DNA of 22,818 nucleotides from Spongospora subterranea (lineage: Eukaryota > Endomyxa > Phytomyxea > Plasmodiophorida > Plasmodiophoridae). Shown piece by piece: positions 1 to 9,858 of the stretch. Position 1 is the stretch's first letter. Each line of letters starts with the position of its first letter. The notes under the pieces were generated by a model that saw only the letters and a program-made list of their open reading frames with translations, ran no database searches and had not been told where the DNA came from. Where the stretch lies: positions 1-22,818 of the forward strand of contig OUQQ01000189.1 of NCBI GenBank assembly GCA_900404475.1, read 5' to 3'. The position numbers and the translations under genes are program-made.

Positions 1-179
1 CGCACAGTGTTGGAACCTGGAGTCACTTCGGACTGTGTGGACAGTGTGGACTGTGGACTGTGTCTGTGGCCCACCGTATGGTGTACCGTACCGTAGTCCG
101 TACCGTGCTGTCTTCCGATTTCTATTAAGTGTCATTACTGATTTAATCCGGAAACCTGTTGCGATCAGCATCCAAACTA
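1..179 (+). promoter_or_regulatory. Upstream region of phosphoglycerate kinase, with short reiterated words
   Basis: The first 110 bases are built from reiterated short words: GTGTGGAC/TGTGGACTG between about 30 and 65, and TACCGT/GTACCG between about 75 and 106. An AT-richer stretch follows just before the ATG at 180. No clear TATA box is visible. The position suggests a promoter and 5' UTR, but no specific factor site can be named. Confidence 0.3.
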
Positions 180-2212
180 ATGAGTCTTAGCAAGAAACTC
201 AGCGTCGATGACCTGTCTTTTGCGGGAAAGCGGGTGCTGATGCGGTCGGTCCCAATCTCTGAGCGATATATCGGTTGGTTTATTGCTGTGTACTACCTTA
301 GTGTCGACTATAATGTCCCCATCAACAAGAACGGGGATGTCGAAGATCCCAGACGAATTGAAGCCACTCTCCCCACCATCAATCATGTTCTGAAACAAGG
401 TCGCTAAAATTTTGTAAATCCTACCTGACCCTATTTTGAATAATAATCTTTCAGGCGCGAAGAGTGTAGTCCTCATCTCCCATCTTGGACGCCCTGACGG
501 TCAAGTTATGCCGAAGTATTATCCGATTTGTGTCACAGTCATGTGCGATGTTATCTTAACATGTGGGTGATAGGTACTCTTTGCGATGCTGTGTGCCCGT
601 ACTTGAGAAGCTCCTTGGGAGAAAGGTCGAATTCGTTAGCGACTGTGTCGGCCCCGGTTAAAACATTATTGGCATATGCCTCCTTATTGTAATATGTGTT
701 TGAACATGCAGATGTGGTGAAGGTTACGGCCAATCCTGCAACTGGATCCGTCTTTCTACTTGAGAATCTCCGTTTCCACGTTGAGGAAGAAGGTTGGTAT
801 GCTGAAACCCTTTCAAGCACGCCTTTCGTTTACATGCATATTCTCACAAGGAAAAGGCGTTGATGCAGCCGGAAATACTGTCAAAGCTGACACTGCCGCC
901 GTAAAAAAGTTTCGCCAGGATCTTTCCGGCTTAGGCGATGTATTCGTTTTTGATGCCTTTGCGGCTGCACATCGTGCACATAGCTCTGTGGTATGGACGC
1001 TTTTATCGTGAATAACCACATTTCAATCCAGAGCAGGTTGGAATTTCTCTACCTCAAAGAGCTTGTGGTTATTTGATGAAGAAAGAGCTCGACTATTTCG
1101 CAAAGGCGATTGAAGCTCCAGCTCGGCCATTTCTATCGATCCTTGGTGGTGCAAAAGTTAAAGATAAGATTCAATTGATTGAAAACCTTTTGAACATCGT
1201 TGGTCGGTGCAGCAATTTAGAATTATTGTATGCCTACTGAATGTTACAATGCAGATGAGATGATCATCGGTGGCGGGTAAATAATATCTTCATCGAAAAT
1301 TGAGTCAAATGTTTATAAATATTTAGGATGGCATTTACTTTCAAAAAGGTCATCAATGAAATGAACATCGGCAATTCATTGTTCGACTCGGAAGGCGCAA
1401 AGGTAACTTATAAAACACCTCCTCAAATCTTATTNATGCAGATGAGATGATCATCGGTGGCGGGTAAATAATATCTTCATCGAAAATTGAGTCAAATGTT
1501 TATAAATATTTAGGATGGCATTTACTTTCAAAAAGGTCATCAATGAAATGAACATCGGCAATTCATTGTTCGACTCGGAAGGCGCAAAGGTAACTTATAA
1601 AACACCTCCTCAAATCTTATTTTTGAGAATCAAGATGCTTTTTTAGATTGTAAAAGACTTGGTTAAAAAAGCCACAGAAAAGAAAGTCAAACTGCATTTC
1701 CCCATCGATTTTGCAACGGCACAAGAATTTGCAGAGGACGCAGTCGCTGGCACCGCAGAGGAGTCGACAGGGATTTCCGATGGATGGATGGGTTTGGATT
1801 GCGGTCCCAAAACTATGATGCTGAATAACGATGTACTGTCAAAAAAAAGTCACAGTTTGAAATTATACTCAGTTTTTTATGAAACAGGTAATCAAACGTG
1901 CTAAGACCATTGTCTGGAACGGTCCTCTGGGAGTTTTCGAGTTCCCTCAATTCAGTAAGGGTACTAAAAGCGCAATGGATGCAGTCGTAGAGGCGTCGAA
2001 ACACGGTTGTGTCACCATTATCGGAGGTACCTTGGGCTTTACAACAATATCACGGCGGTTGAACAATGCTAGGTGGTGATACGGCATCGGCAGCAGAGAA
2101 GTTCAACGCTGTCGATGGCGTTTCGCATGTTAGTACCGGAGGAGGAGCTTCGCTAGAGCTGCTGGAAGGCAAAGTCCTTCCCGGAGTGGAGGCTCTTTCC
2201 AATAAGGAATGA
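180..2212 (+). CDS. PGK: Phosphoglycerate kinase, 12 exons, complete
   Basis: Cytosolic glycolytic enzyme that transfers phosphate from 1,3-bisphosphoglycerate to ADP. Exons: 180-244, 302-399, 455-515, 574-656, 712-792, 851-990, 1037-1202, 1255-1276, 1327-1402, 1647-1832, 1888-2026, 2073-2212. All introns are GT-AG and every phase agrees. The product is 418 residues, the usual size for the family. Visible landmarks are RVDYNVP (22-28), SHLGRPDG (63-70), the AHRAHSS block (169-175), GGAKV (213-217), the GGGMAFTF segment (237-244), [10 protein letters not shown] (335-344), GGGDTA (372-377) and [14 protein letters not shown] (393-406). The family's usual NDAFGTAHRAHSS reads [13 protein letters not shown] here. 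The ATG at 180 is the first one in frame. Exons 8 and 9 appear twice (again at 1442-1463 and 1514-1589) because of a duplication around an N; using one copy restores a normal enzyme. The stop lies 27 bp from the REV1 stop on the other strand. Confidence 0.97.
1249..1621. repeat. 186-bp duplication flanking a single N, probable assembly artefact in PGK
   Basis: Bases 1249-1434 are repeated at 1436-1621 with no difference that I can see, and the only base between the copies is the N at 1435. Each copy holds PGK exons 8 and 9 and the intron between them. The end of the first copy and the start of the second both abut the N, as expected when two contigs with overlapping ends are joined without collapsing the overlap. 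Confidence 0.93.
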
Positions 2213-2239
2213 ATTTCCGTTGAAATGAAACACCAGAAA

Positions 2240-5200
2240 TCATTGAATTGGACGAATTTTGAAGTGTCCCCCAAGGTCCGTCTGAGCCTGCTCTTGGATT
2301 AATTCCAAAGCAAGGTTAAAAGCCTCTTTGTTCTTGCAGTTTTTTCGCCATAATAGCAACGTCATTTCGACTTGATTATACTCATTATCAAGCATCAAAC
2401 TCAAGAGACATGATATTGCTGCGTCGTCCTGCTGCAATGTGGTTCTTTTAAGTTCCTGCAGCGTCTTTGCCTTTTGATTATGTTCAGTCTTGACCCTGTC
2501 ATTGGCCTTAACTGAAGTACTGGAAATTTTCTCGATCGCCGAAGAGGAGGCCTAGACATAAATTTACGCAGTTGAGATTGGGCAATCGTAAAGAAGAAGA
2601 AAGAATGCACTCACGGCGGCTGGGCTTGTTGATTGCCTCGATTGACGCTGACTTTTCATGGCAAACTGTACCTCCATTCGAATGTCGGGAGGGAGTTCAT
2701 GTAAAACATTAATGTCGATATTGTTCACGTCAAAAGCGAATTCTTTCCACGATTGTTGATCGGCCTCGGTAGAGGTAGTAGTAGGAGTCTTTGGTTCTGA
2801 CGTCGCAGTCGTAACGGTTTTCGAAGCCTCTTCCGCATTCTGTTCAAGTAGCTCTTGGCGAATATCTTCAGGGAGTTCCATGAAGACTCCTAAATCCCAA
2901 CCAGCGAGGAGTTTAGGCGGTTCCGGCAATACCTTGGCATCGATCTTCTCAGGCACCGCTTCACGTTTTCCTTGCTCAGATGTGGGCTGTACAGTAGTAG
3001 AGCGATCAAAATAATTGTTGATAGTGTTTAAACTGAATGAAACCGATTCTAATCGAGATATATAAAGCCCCACAGCACGAATCTAATAGCACCATGTCAA
3101 TGGATAATTATGAGATGAAATGCAAAAATTACTTGTTCTAAGGGAACGTTGATCATGTTTAATAGCGTGTGACAATAAGAACGAAGAATAGCCGGATCTC
3201 GAGTTGGGGGAGTTGCAGTTGTGGATTTACTTAAACTATCACACTCGCCGTGTCCTAGAAACTTCTTAGGATATACTGGAGCATGGGCACATCTTTGTTT
3301 AATCTGTGCCATTTGAAATGTTAGCTGCATTCCCACTTTACCAGCATAGATTGATTGCCTTAAGTGAAATCGTCGATGCGAACCGATTGGCCATTGACAG
3401 CCTGGAACAAACTTCCGAACATAAACCCATAAGGAAATGGTCAAACTGATCTGTTGACATCAAATGAGACAAAAATCAAGAAGATACCGCCATCATGCAA
3501 ACCCTGAACGAAAAATCGTACACCCCAGCCAATTTCAGCTCCCATTTGGTTCCTGACCTTATAATTCGAATTTAGAGTCCGCTTATCGATCCCCCGACAG
3601 AATTCATAAAGCGATAACCCTAAGGCTGAGCCAAGAACCCTCTGCAATTCGGGTTTGGCTGCTAGACGCAGTTCATGAATGGTTGTGATTTGCAACTTCT
3701 CGCGTAGCGCCATTTGGGTATTTGGCCCAAGACCAGGCAAATCCCGAATATTCTCCAGTTTCAGTAAATAATTCATTGATTCCGATTCGGTGATCCGTCT
3801 GATGCCATTGGGTTTCGCTTCACGAGTCGCTAATCTGGCGAATAAAATCGAGTCTCCAATACCGACACCTTCATGACAGTTTAGGAGCTCTCTCATACAG
3901 CAATTGACTATTAAATACTTGCTGTACAACCGGTGGCAAGAAATATCTCCGCCCTGATTTGTTCGCCGATTTGAATCGGATTGGCAGATTTGGGAATTTC
4001 TAAAAGCGCTTCATCACAGCTTAACACCTGAACCGTATGCGTTATTCCATAGAATATCCTATCCATCAAAAACGTTCAATCAATATTGAACGAATGGTTC
4101 AGGACAATTGCAATACTCATATATTGTCTCGGACGCCTGCGAATACTTATCGAACTCAAACTTGACCACCTGAAGATTCGGACAGAGTCGCAGTGCCTCC
4201 TTCATCCACATTCCGGATCGAACACCAAACGATCGAGCCACATAATTACATGTTGATACTTCACCGGTTCCTAAATGACCAATGCGACAACTTAAGCAAG
4301 AAGCGCAAAGGCTTGAAATTTTTTCCGCAATTGCCGAGACCTGATTTGGAATGAGAGACCGCAACAGGCTTGTCTTTCAAGTCAGGACGATCTCTAAAAT
4401 AAATAGTTAATGGACCAGATTGAGAATGTCAGGAGCAATGATAACAACAACCTGATCGAGATCGAGGCGAAAAAGCAGTCCATATCGATATGAAGGATGT
4501 GACCACGATCACCTTTAGCCATGGAATATAACGGCTTCTAAAACGGTGATGATTTCAGCATTAATACGCGAGGAACGGCGATGAAATCATACCAACTGCA
4601 GAAGCTCATGAACAAGACTACATTCGAACTTCTCTTTCCAAGAGCCAATAAAATGGAGGCGCGATTGGGAGAAATAGTTGGCAACAAAATCGGGATCTGT
4701 TAATGTGAAGCTGGGCAATGATGAATTCTTATACGGCTGGAAGGAGAATCAGTTAAAAAACAGAGAACACAATCGGGAACTCAAATATAACGGCTAACCG
4801 TCTTATCAAACCGATGATCTCCTATAAACGAAATCGAATGATGAGCAATACAAGATCAAGGAAAACAACGGATATTCAGAGCCAATACCAATGCGATTCA
4901 TCAATTTCTCCTCTGGCGATATCGTCGATCGATTAAGAGCTGTCGATAATGTTGATTGACCAAGATCCAGATGATCATGTGAATCGTCTTCCTCGAACTG
5001 GTCATATGGCGGTTCAATAAAGAGCGGCGGAACGCGTTCTCCAGGCGGTTCGACATCCGACAGAACAGCGGCAATGGATGGCGTTTTATCAGATGAGCTA
5101 CTGTCAACTGACTGGCCTTGTACTTGACTACGAAACCCCCCAAAAAATCGTTCGGTTCAATATAAAGGGATAAATGTGCAGTTAAATAGCACATACCTGT

Positions 5201-5735
5201 ATTGTGTGAGAAACTGATTAATATTCGGCTGATCTGGTGTGATCAGTTCAGGAACTGTATAATCCACCCAGCTAATCAATCTGACCACTAATTCAATAAA
5301 TATGATATATATATTAACCCAGTGATCTCCTACTTGGATTGGGTAATGCATTCAATGATCCAATCTGGCCTGACAACACGAACTCGGGACTTTCGAAATG
5401 TGTCGATTTTGGTGTTGGCAATTCCGGTGGCGACAACATGGGTCACTTCAGGGCACTATATAAACAATGTATATAGCACCAGTTTATTATGATGACGATA
5501 TAATGGGGCAGTTTAGACCAACCATCGTTAATGAGAATGATCCACCATATTCAGTTACTAATTCCCATAAGGTTCGCTGAGATGGGGTCGTTCGTCCATT
5601 CACAAATATATTGATATTGCTGAATAGGGTCGATACTACGCCTCGGTTTTCGAATTGGGACCCAAGCTTAGCCCGCTTCCTGGACATATATCCCGACATT
5701 GATAGGTCCAGATCGTCCCCATCCTGATTCGACAT
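2240..5735 (-). CDS. REV1: REV1, Y-family translesion DNA polymerase (dCMP transferase), 15 exons, complete
   Basis: Nuclear translesion polymerase that inserts dCMP opposite damaged bases and scaffolds other bypass polymerases. Exons (minus strand): 5735-5523, 5455-5334, 5271-5197, 5127-4889, 4821-4799, 4736-4593, 4537-4452, 4393-4341, 4270-4117, 4058-3919, 3868-3503, 3450-3359, 3303-3133, 3082-2615, 2551-2240, giving 885 residues. In order: a BRCT domain (about 36-125, with FVNGRT, VTHVVATG and RPDWIIECI); YTVPELITPDQPN; the REV1-specific SQSRLHFIGSWK; catalytic motif I HIDMDCFFAS (D290); GTGEVSTCNYVARSFGVR; motif III SCDEALLE (D385, E386); CTASVGIG and ARLATREAKPNG; a helix-hairpin-helix with LPGLG; the little-finger region ending in KFLGHGECD; and two ubiquitin-binding motifs (LPEDIRQELL near 696-705, LPPDIRMEV near 756-764). 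The 103-residue end probably holds a divergent C-terminal polymerase-interaction domain. Start: the ATG at 5735, since only a GTG lies further upstream in frame. All introns are GT-AG except one, which appears to be GC-AG. Confidence 0.96.
3304..3358 (-). other. Probable GC-AG intron in REV1 (intron 12)
   Basis: Between exons 12 and 13 the only join that keeps frame and the conserved LK...KFLGHG spacing uses donor AAG|GCAATC and acceptor CACAG|ATT, a 55-nt intron of the same length class as its neighbours. The nearby GT donor at 3341 would create an in-frame TGA at the junction. GC-AG introns are a known minor class. Confidence 0.7.
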
Positions 5736-6105
5736 GTCGCCAGCCAATCCAGACACCAGTATCGCTGGTCAGATAGATAACGCTGTATCAAATGAATGGG
5801 TCAATAATGAGCTATAAACCAGCGTCATTCTACAGTTCATTCCACCAATCAATTTACAGGTATGATGGCGCAACCATCTCAACTGCCCACCGTGACTTGT
5901 ACTGGTACAGTACACTGTATCTCAAATGTCCACCATACACTGTATACAGTGTACACCTTCGGTACCCCTACACTGTAATCTTTATACAGTGGAGGCTCCG
6001 GTTACCCCCTTTCACCATCACTGTCCCCTGCTGGCACTCAAAATTTTAGGTAGAGGAAATGAGTGTTTAAATCATGATCTGATGTGCTGGATCATTCGAT
6101 AGAAG
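5736..6105. promoter_or_regulatory. REV1 upstream intergenic region with palindromic ACACTGTA/TACAGTGT words
   Basis: No gene is supported here. A perfect 18-bp palindrome, TACACTGTATACAGTGTA, lies at 5936-5953. Further half-copies of the same word lie nearby: TACACTGTA near 5911-5919, TACACTGTAA near 5968-5977 and TATACAGTGG near 5982-5991. The near-palindrome GTACTGGTACAGTAC lies near 5899-5913. It stands 200 bp upstream of the REV1 start, so it could be a set of dimeric factor sites, or the remains of a small hairpin element. Confidence 0.5.
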
Positions 6106-6148
6106 TTGGCAAACAGCTTAACTATGGACGACACCGGAATGATATGCA

Positions 6149-6984
6149 TTGCCGCCGCGATGTCGTGCGTTGCTGCAGCTGCTGCTGTTATTGATGCTGA
6201 TGAGCATCGGCACAGGCGGCTTTCAAAAACAATGCATACGGTTCGAGAAAATATTTGGGAAGGCTGGCATTGCATATACTTTCCAGCTACTATATTTAAC
6301 AGCTATTTTAGGTGTAGAAGATTGCCCTATTGACAATTGGTACCGCCAAAATTTTCGCGTGTCGAGAAAAACGTTCGACTGGATTGTTGACCGTTTGACT
6401 GATTATTCGGATCAGAAGGGCATTAAGTTTGCCCGGAGATAACGACTATGTCGATATGTGTACGCGAATCGCTCTGACCTTGTCGTACTTGTCGCAAGAG
6501 GACGGGTTCATCAAACTGCAGCTCTTTTTGCAATCTCGAAATCAACCGCGATTAGCATTATGAACGCGTGTTTGGACGCTCCACTAACCACTATCTACTT
6601 ACTAGTAAACAACCCCAATCATAATCGAAATATGAATTGCGACTCACTTATCGACATTAGTGGTGATAATGGCTCAGACCATTCAATCGTCTGANCTCGA
6701 AATCAACCGCGATTAGCATTATGAACGCGTGTTTGGACGCTCCACTAACCACTATCTACTTACTAGTAAACAACTCCAATCATAATCGAAATATGAATTG
6801 CGACTCACTTATCGACATTAGTGGTGATAATGGCTCAGACCATTCAATCGTCTGATTCGCAAATGGAAAGCGCCCTTGAAATATTGAAATTATATTTCCT
6901 TGTGCTTAATTTGTAGGTGTTGAATCATCAATATCGAACGGTGATCAGAGTTCCCAGCAAATTAATGTCATTGGCTTGCCGGAA
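6149..6984 (+). pseudogene. PIF/Harbinger-type (HARBI1-like) transposase remnant, N-terminal part only
   Basis: One frame reads NWYRQNFRVSRKTFDWIVDRL (about 6335-6400), like the FRMSRETFE region of Harbinger transposases. The next conserved piece, RIALTLSYLSQEDGF (about 6461-6505), is in a second frame. The piece after it, TAALFAISKSTAISIMN (about 6517-6565), returns to the first frame and matches the helix-turn-helix pattern (LFGISKSTVS). A candidate 151-nt intron (6766-6916) leads to HQYRTVIRVPSKL, which resembles the following VIxFP segment. No DDE catalytic domain (GAIDGTHI-type block) is visible downstream. Two compensating frameshifts, in-frame stops and the missing nuclease domain indicate a dead fragment. 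A duplicated segment around the N at 6695 complicates the reading. Boundaries are approximate. Confidence 0.55.
6535..6855. repeat. 160-bp duplication flanking a single N, probable assembly artefact
   Basis: Bases 6535-6694 are repeated at 6696-6855 with one difference that I can see (C at 6614 versus T at 6775); the N at 6695 lies exactly between the copies. The architecture is the same as the PGK duplication at 1249-1621, again suggesting overlapping contig ends joined without merging. The single mismatch could be an allele or a read error. Confidence 0.9.
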
Positions 6985-7163
6985 CACATGGAGTTAACGA
7001 TAGTGGATTTCTCTGAGATTATGACAATTCAAGACAACGGCAATTGGAGATTGATTGGCCGAATTTCTGCCACTACAGCCACAGGCAACCATTTTTCGCA
7101 CATGTTTTGAAGGAACATGTGGCCTTGCCGGGTTATTACGTGTTTGACGACTTGTTGAACCAA

Positions 7164-7531
7164 GGTCGAGCGGTTCGTGTTGAATCAGCTCCAACCAACC
7201 GGCACCACTCGTGGCTCGTCGTCTACAAGAAACAATAATAAAGTAATTGACAGAGAGGATCCAGATACGATAAATTTGTCGGCAAATTAGATTATTGTTT
7301 GTCGCATGAGACCAACCATGAGAATTGCCATGGCCCAAGCTCCTTTGACATAACCTTATAGTTGTATTTATTGCGGTGAGCTGAATCCACACAAACCGCT
7401 CGACCCTCGATCTGGTGAACAAAGGTCGAGCGGGTCGTGTTGGATTCAGCTCCAACCAACAGCACCAAATAAACCAATTGATTTAAAGGTCCAGATACGA
7501 TGAATGTTCGGCAAATCAAAATATTGTTTGT
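7164..7531. repeat. Degenerate direct repeats with an inverted copy forming a long hairpin
   Basis: The word GGTCGAGCGGTTCGTGTTG (from 7164) recurs at 7424-7450 in slightly changed form, and an inverted copy lies between them at 7380-7405. The inverted copy and the second direct copy form a 26-27-nt near-perfect inverted repeat around an 18-nt loop (7406-7423). A second direct pair follows: 7257-7302 and 7487-7531, both containing CCAGATACGAT and TTCGGCAAAT-like cores. The block therefore looks like a partly duplicated unit of about 110-140 bp. No open frame runs across it convincingly. It lies just downstream of the transposase remnant and may be a non-autonomous element. Confidence 0.7.
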
Positions 7532-8172
7532 GGTGTAGGCCCGTAAAAAACTGACGGGACTTTGCGGACAACGTTGATGGATTGTCTAATTGTCAGAAAT
7601 ACAGTACTGCTCTACGCCCAGGTGACAGCTGGGCAACAGTTGCATCAACACTCGATTTGATTGTCTAGCACATTTTCTGAAGGTCTCGCTGAGCAAAAAA
7701 GGTTGTCACGTCGTTAACATAGTATTCCTTGTCTACATTGAGTTGTCAGAGCATGCAGTGGCGTCATGGTCATGTCGTCCATTAGTAGAGCCCCATTCAA
7801 ATCGCTGTACTCGGCTGGCACTAAAGCCACAATCGGGTAGGCCGATGTGTTTATTGTCTAATAAAGAGAGGAATAGCGCACAGGCGACGGTTGATCCCGA
7901 ACGATGAATCCAGTCCAACGTGATTACTCAACCGAACTCTCTGTTAAATCCAAACTTATTGCTGATATATTTGCTGTGCTATATTTGAGCTATCAGTGAT
8001 CCCTCTGGTGGAATAATGACTTCTTACTCCGGTTTATCCTCAAGTTTATTTGAAATTGTAGCGTTGGGATTAGCGTTGGGATGCGACGGAACTGCCAGGG
8101 TCGATTCCCTTACTTGAAAGGAAAGATTGGTCGACAGCATCCGATTCTAACCCCATCATGATCGCCGATTGT
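7532..8172. other. Intergenic stretch without a supportable gene
   Basis: I see no coding region with splice support or family motifs. Short open frames exist (for example on the minus strand at 7733-7918) but lack a plausible start context or neighbours to splice to. The word ATTGTCTA occurs at several places (near 7573, 7659 and 7852) without regular spacing. Confidence 0.4.
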
Positions 8173-9129
8173 TTATTGTTTAACTTCATGTTTTGGAAAG
8201 AACCAGTTCCAAGAAAATAGACTCTCCGGTGTTAACGATTTGCCATCTAGTTGTTGATCTGGGTTCCAATCTGAACCTGGTTCGGTTTGTGAACTGATAG
8301 AATCGGGGTGGTCTGTGCCAAGTGGTATATCCCCCTGATCATCGCTTGGAATGGCTACAGAAACCATTTCTAGTGCTAAGTCTGTCTCCGTTCGAATTGC
8401 CGGCTCTGTCGAGAGTTCGTCTGAGTTGACATCAACAGGACCTGTAGATGAAAGCGATAGGGTTTCCATTTCGACATTGGTCTCGGAATCATCGCCATAG
8501 TCTCCATTTCTTAAATTCACCTCCTCGTCTTCTTTCTCATGAAACCCTTCATGCCAGTTTTGATCAAGGACAGATCTCGCAGTGTCGTTATCAGTCTGGT
8601 TGACAGCGAGTTGGTCTTCTTGTAAGTCTTCAACCTCTGTCTCGTCAACAGTAGTCTTTGGTGCAGAAACCACTGGTTTCTCCGAATGAGATACGGGAGT
8701 TTCCTGGGAATTGACGACATCAAAATCATCGACGACGATCACATTGTTGTTCAAATGGACATCGGGTTCAGGTCGCACTTTCTCTGCCTTGAGTTCTTCA
8801 ACATGTTTCTCCAAAACTGAATTTGATTGATCATCTGGTTCCGTTGGAGACCTGATAGAAACCTCACGATCCTGGTTCTGGACTGATACGGACGAGCCCT
8901 CGGGTTCCACGTTGGAATTAGCCAAATCTGTGGCCGAGTCTGAATTAACGGGTGTGATCTGCTGTCGATTGGACCCGCTTTTACTGATTTCTTCAACAGA
9001 GCCGTTGGTTTTCTTCATGGCCTTTTCCCAAGCGGCCATCCCAATAACTGCAACTGTTATGGCGACCACACCCACAATCACAACGAGGTTTTTATGGGAT
9101 TTTTTACGGGAAGGCGGCAAAAGCATCAT
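8173..9129 (-). CDS. Single-pass membrane protein with a long acidic, low-complexity domain; function unknown
   Basis: A 318-residue single-exon frame. It starts with a short basic stretch (SRKKSHKN, 7-14), followed by one hydrophobic segment (VVIVGVVAITVAVIGMAAW, about 16-34) and a Lys-containing edge. The remaining roughly 280 residues are rich in Asp, Glu, Ser, Thr, Asn and Gln and look disordered, ending in an aromatic tail (LFSWNWFFPKHEVKQ). The basic N-side suggests that the N-terminus is cytosolic and the acidic part lumenal or extracellular. I recognise no domain. Upstream, a possible 41-nt intron (9195-9155) with GT and AG borders would sit in the 5' UTR, because splicing through it does not extend the frame. 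The start is the ATG at 9129; a second ATG follows immediately. Confidence 0.75.
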   Translation of the reverse strand: MMLLPPSRKKSHKNLVVIVGVVAITVAVIGMAAWEKAMKKTNGSVEEISKSGSNRQQITPVNSDSATDLANSNVEPEGSSVSVQNQDREVSIRSPTEPDDQSNSVLEKHVEELKAEKVRPEPDVHLNNNVIVVDDFDVVNSQETPVSHSEKPVVSAPKTTVDETEVEDLQEDQLAVNQTDNDTARSVLDQNWHEGFHEKEDEEVNLRNGDYGDDSETNVEMETLSLSSTGPVDVNSDELSTEPAIRTETDLALEMVSVAIPSDDQGDIPLGTDHPDSISSQTEPGSDWNPDQQLDGKSLTPESLFSWNWFFPKHEVKQ

Positions 9130-9237
9130 TTCAGTTGGAAGCGGGTGATATTGCCTAGAAGAGGGTGGTGTTGGAATTGAGATTCAAAAAGATACCTGTC
9201 CACAGCGACGAATGGTCATCTTGTTGACAACCAGGGA

Positions 9238-9527
9238 ACTGTGTCACATAATTAATGGGGAGATTCACAACAAGGGACCCAGCACTTGGTCATCCGTTGG
9301 CAGTCAGCCAACTGTGCCACATAATTGATGGGGAGATTCACAACAAGGGACCCGACACATGGGTCATCAGCCAACTGTGCCACATAATTGATGGGGAGAT
9401 TCACAACAAGGGACCCGACACATGGGTCATCAGCCAACTGTGCCACATAATTGATGGGGAGATTCACAACAAGGGACCCGACACATGGGTCATCCGTTGG
9501 CAATCAACCAACTGTGTCACATAATAC
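9238..9527. repeat. Minisatellite, 63-bp unit
   Basis: Three apparently identical 63-bp units occupy 9306-9494, each beginning AGCCAACTGTGCCACATAAT. Diverged or longer copies flank them: 9238-9305, about 72 bp from the next unit start, and a partial unit at 9495-9527. Because 63 is a multiple of 3, the array is open without stops in frames on both strands, giving 21-residue protein repeats that I do not regard as real. It lies about 110 bp upstream of the start of the membrane-protein gene at 9129. Confidence 0.97.
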
Positions 9528-9608
9528 ATTGGGTCTATAATATCACTCTACCAATCACCATCTATCACACACTCACTCAATATCACTCACACACAACCTT
9601 ATACTCAA

Positions 9609-9858
9609 TCATCGCAGAGTGATGTCGCTGTCGCTATTCATAGATTCAAATTGTGAATATCGTCCAGAGATAGACCCTGACTGCCACACTTTCTCTGAAA
9701 ATACAAATATTGGTGGTTCAGATAAAAATCCATCCACCAACGTTAGGGCGCGCCGCGTATATTCTTTCTCCATGTCCGTTGCGGTTTTCGGTGGCTCACA
9801 CAACAGTCCTGATCGATCAAATGGTCTGGGTGTCGAACCGTTTTATGGTGATGTCTGA
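9609..9858. other. Stretch open on both strands; coding status undecided
   Basis: On the plus strand a frame runs from an ATG at 9622 to a stop at 9858 (78 residues, Asn/Ser-rich). On the minus strand a frame is open from about 9846 down to a TGA at 9609 and includes a stretch starting DMEKEYTRRALTLVDGFLSE. The minus reading looks a little more protein-like in composition, with possible AG acceptors upstream of it (near 9817 and 9834), but I could not connect either frame to other exons. At most one of the two is real. Confidence 0.25.

Noticed and set aside
516..573. Possible U12-type (AT-AC-like) intron in PGK, suggested by TTATCCG near the donor and CTTAAC before the acceptor
   Set aside because: Shifting the boundary gives an ordinary GT-AG intron (AA|GTATTA ... 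GATAG|GTAC) that keeps KYSL in frame.
3304..3341. GT donor (GTAAAG) inside REV1 as an alternative to the GC donor
   Set aside because: Splicing it to the acceptor creates an in-frame TGA and breaks the conserved little-finger segment.
6994..7455. Minus-strand frame of 153 residues
   Set aside because: It spans the direct and inverted repeats, has no recognisable motif or splice partner, and its composition looks random.
8100..8120. GGGTCGATTCCC, resembling a tRNA T arm
   Set aside because: No matching acceptor, D or anticodon stems are found in the preceding 60 bases.
9306..9494. The regular repeat array considered as a CRISPR array
   Set aside because: The 63-bp units are identical throughout with no variable spacers, and the genome is eukaryotic.
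9252..9503. Repeat-protein frames over the minisatellite, on both strands
   Set aside because: They are open only because the period is a multiple of three; there is no start context, signal or neighbouring exon.
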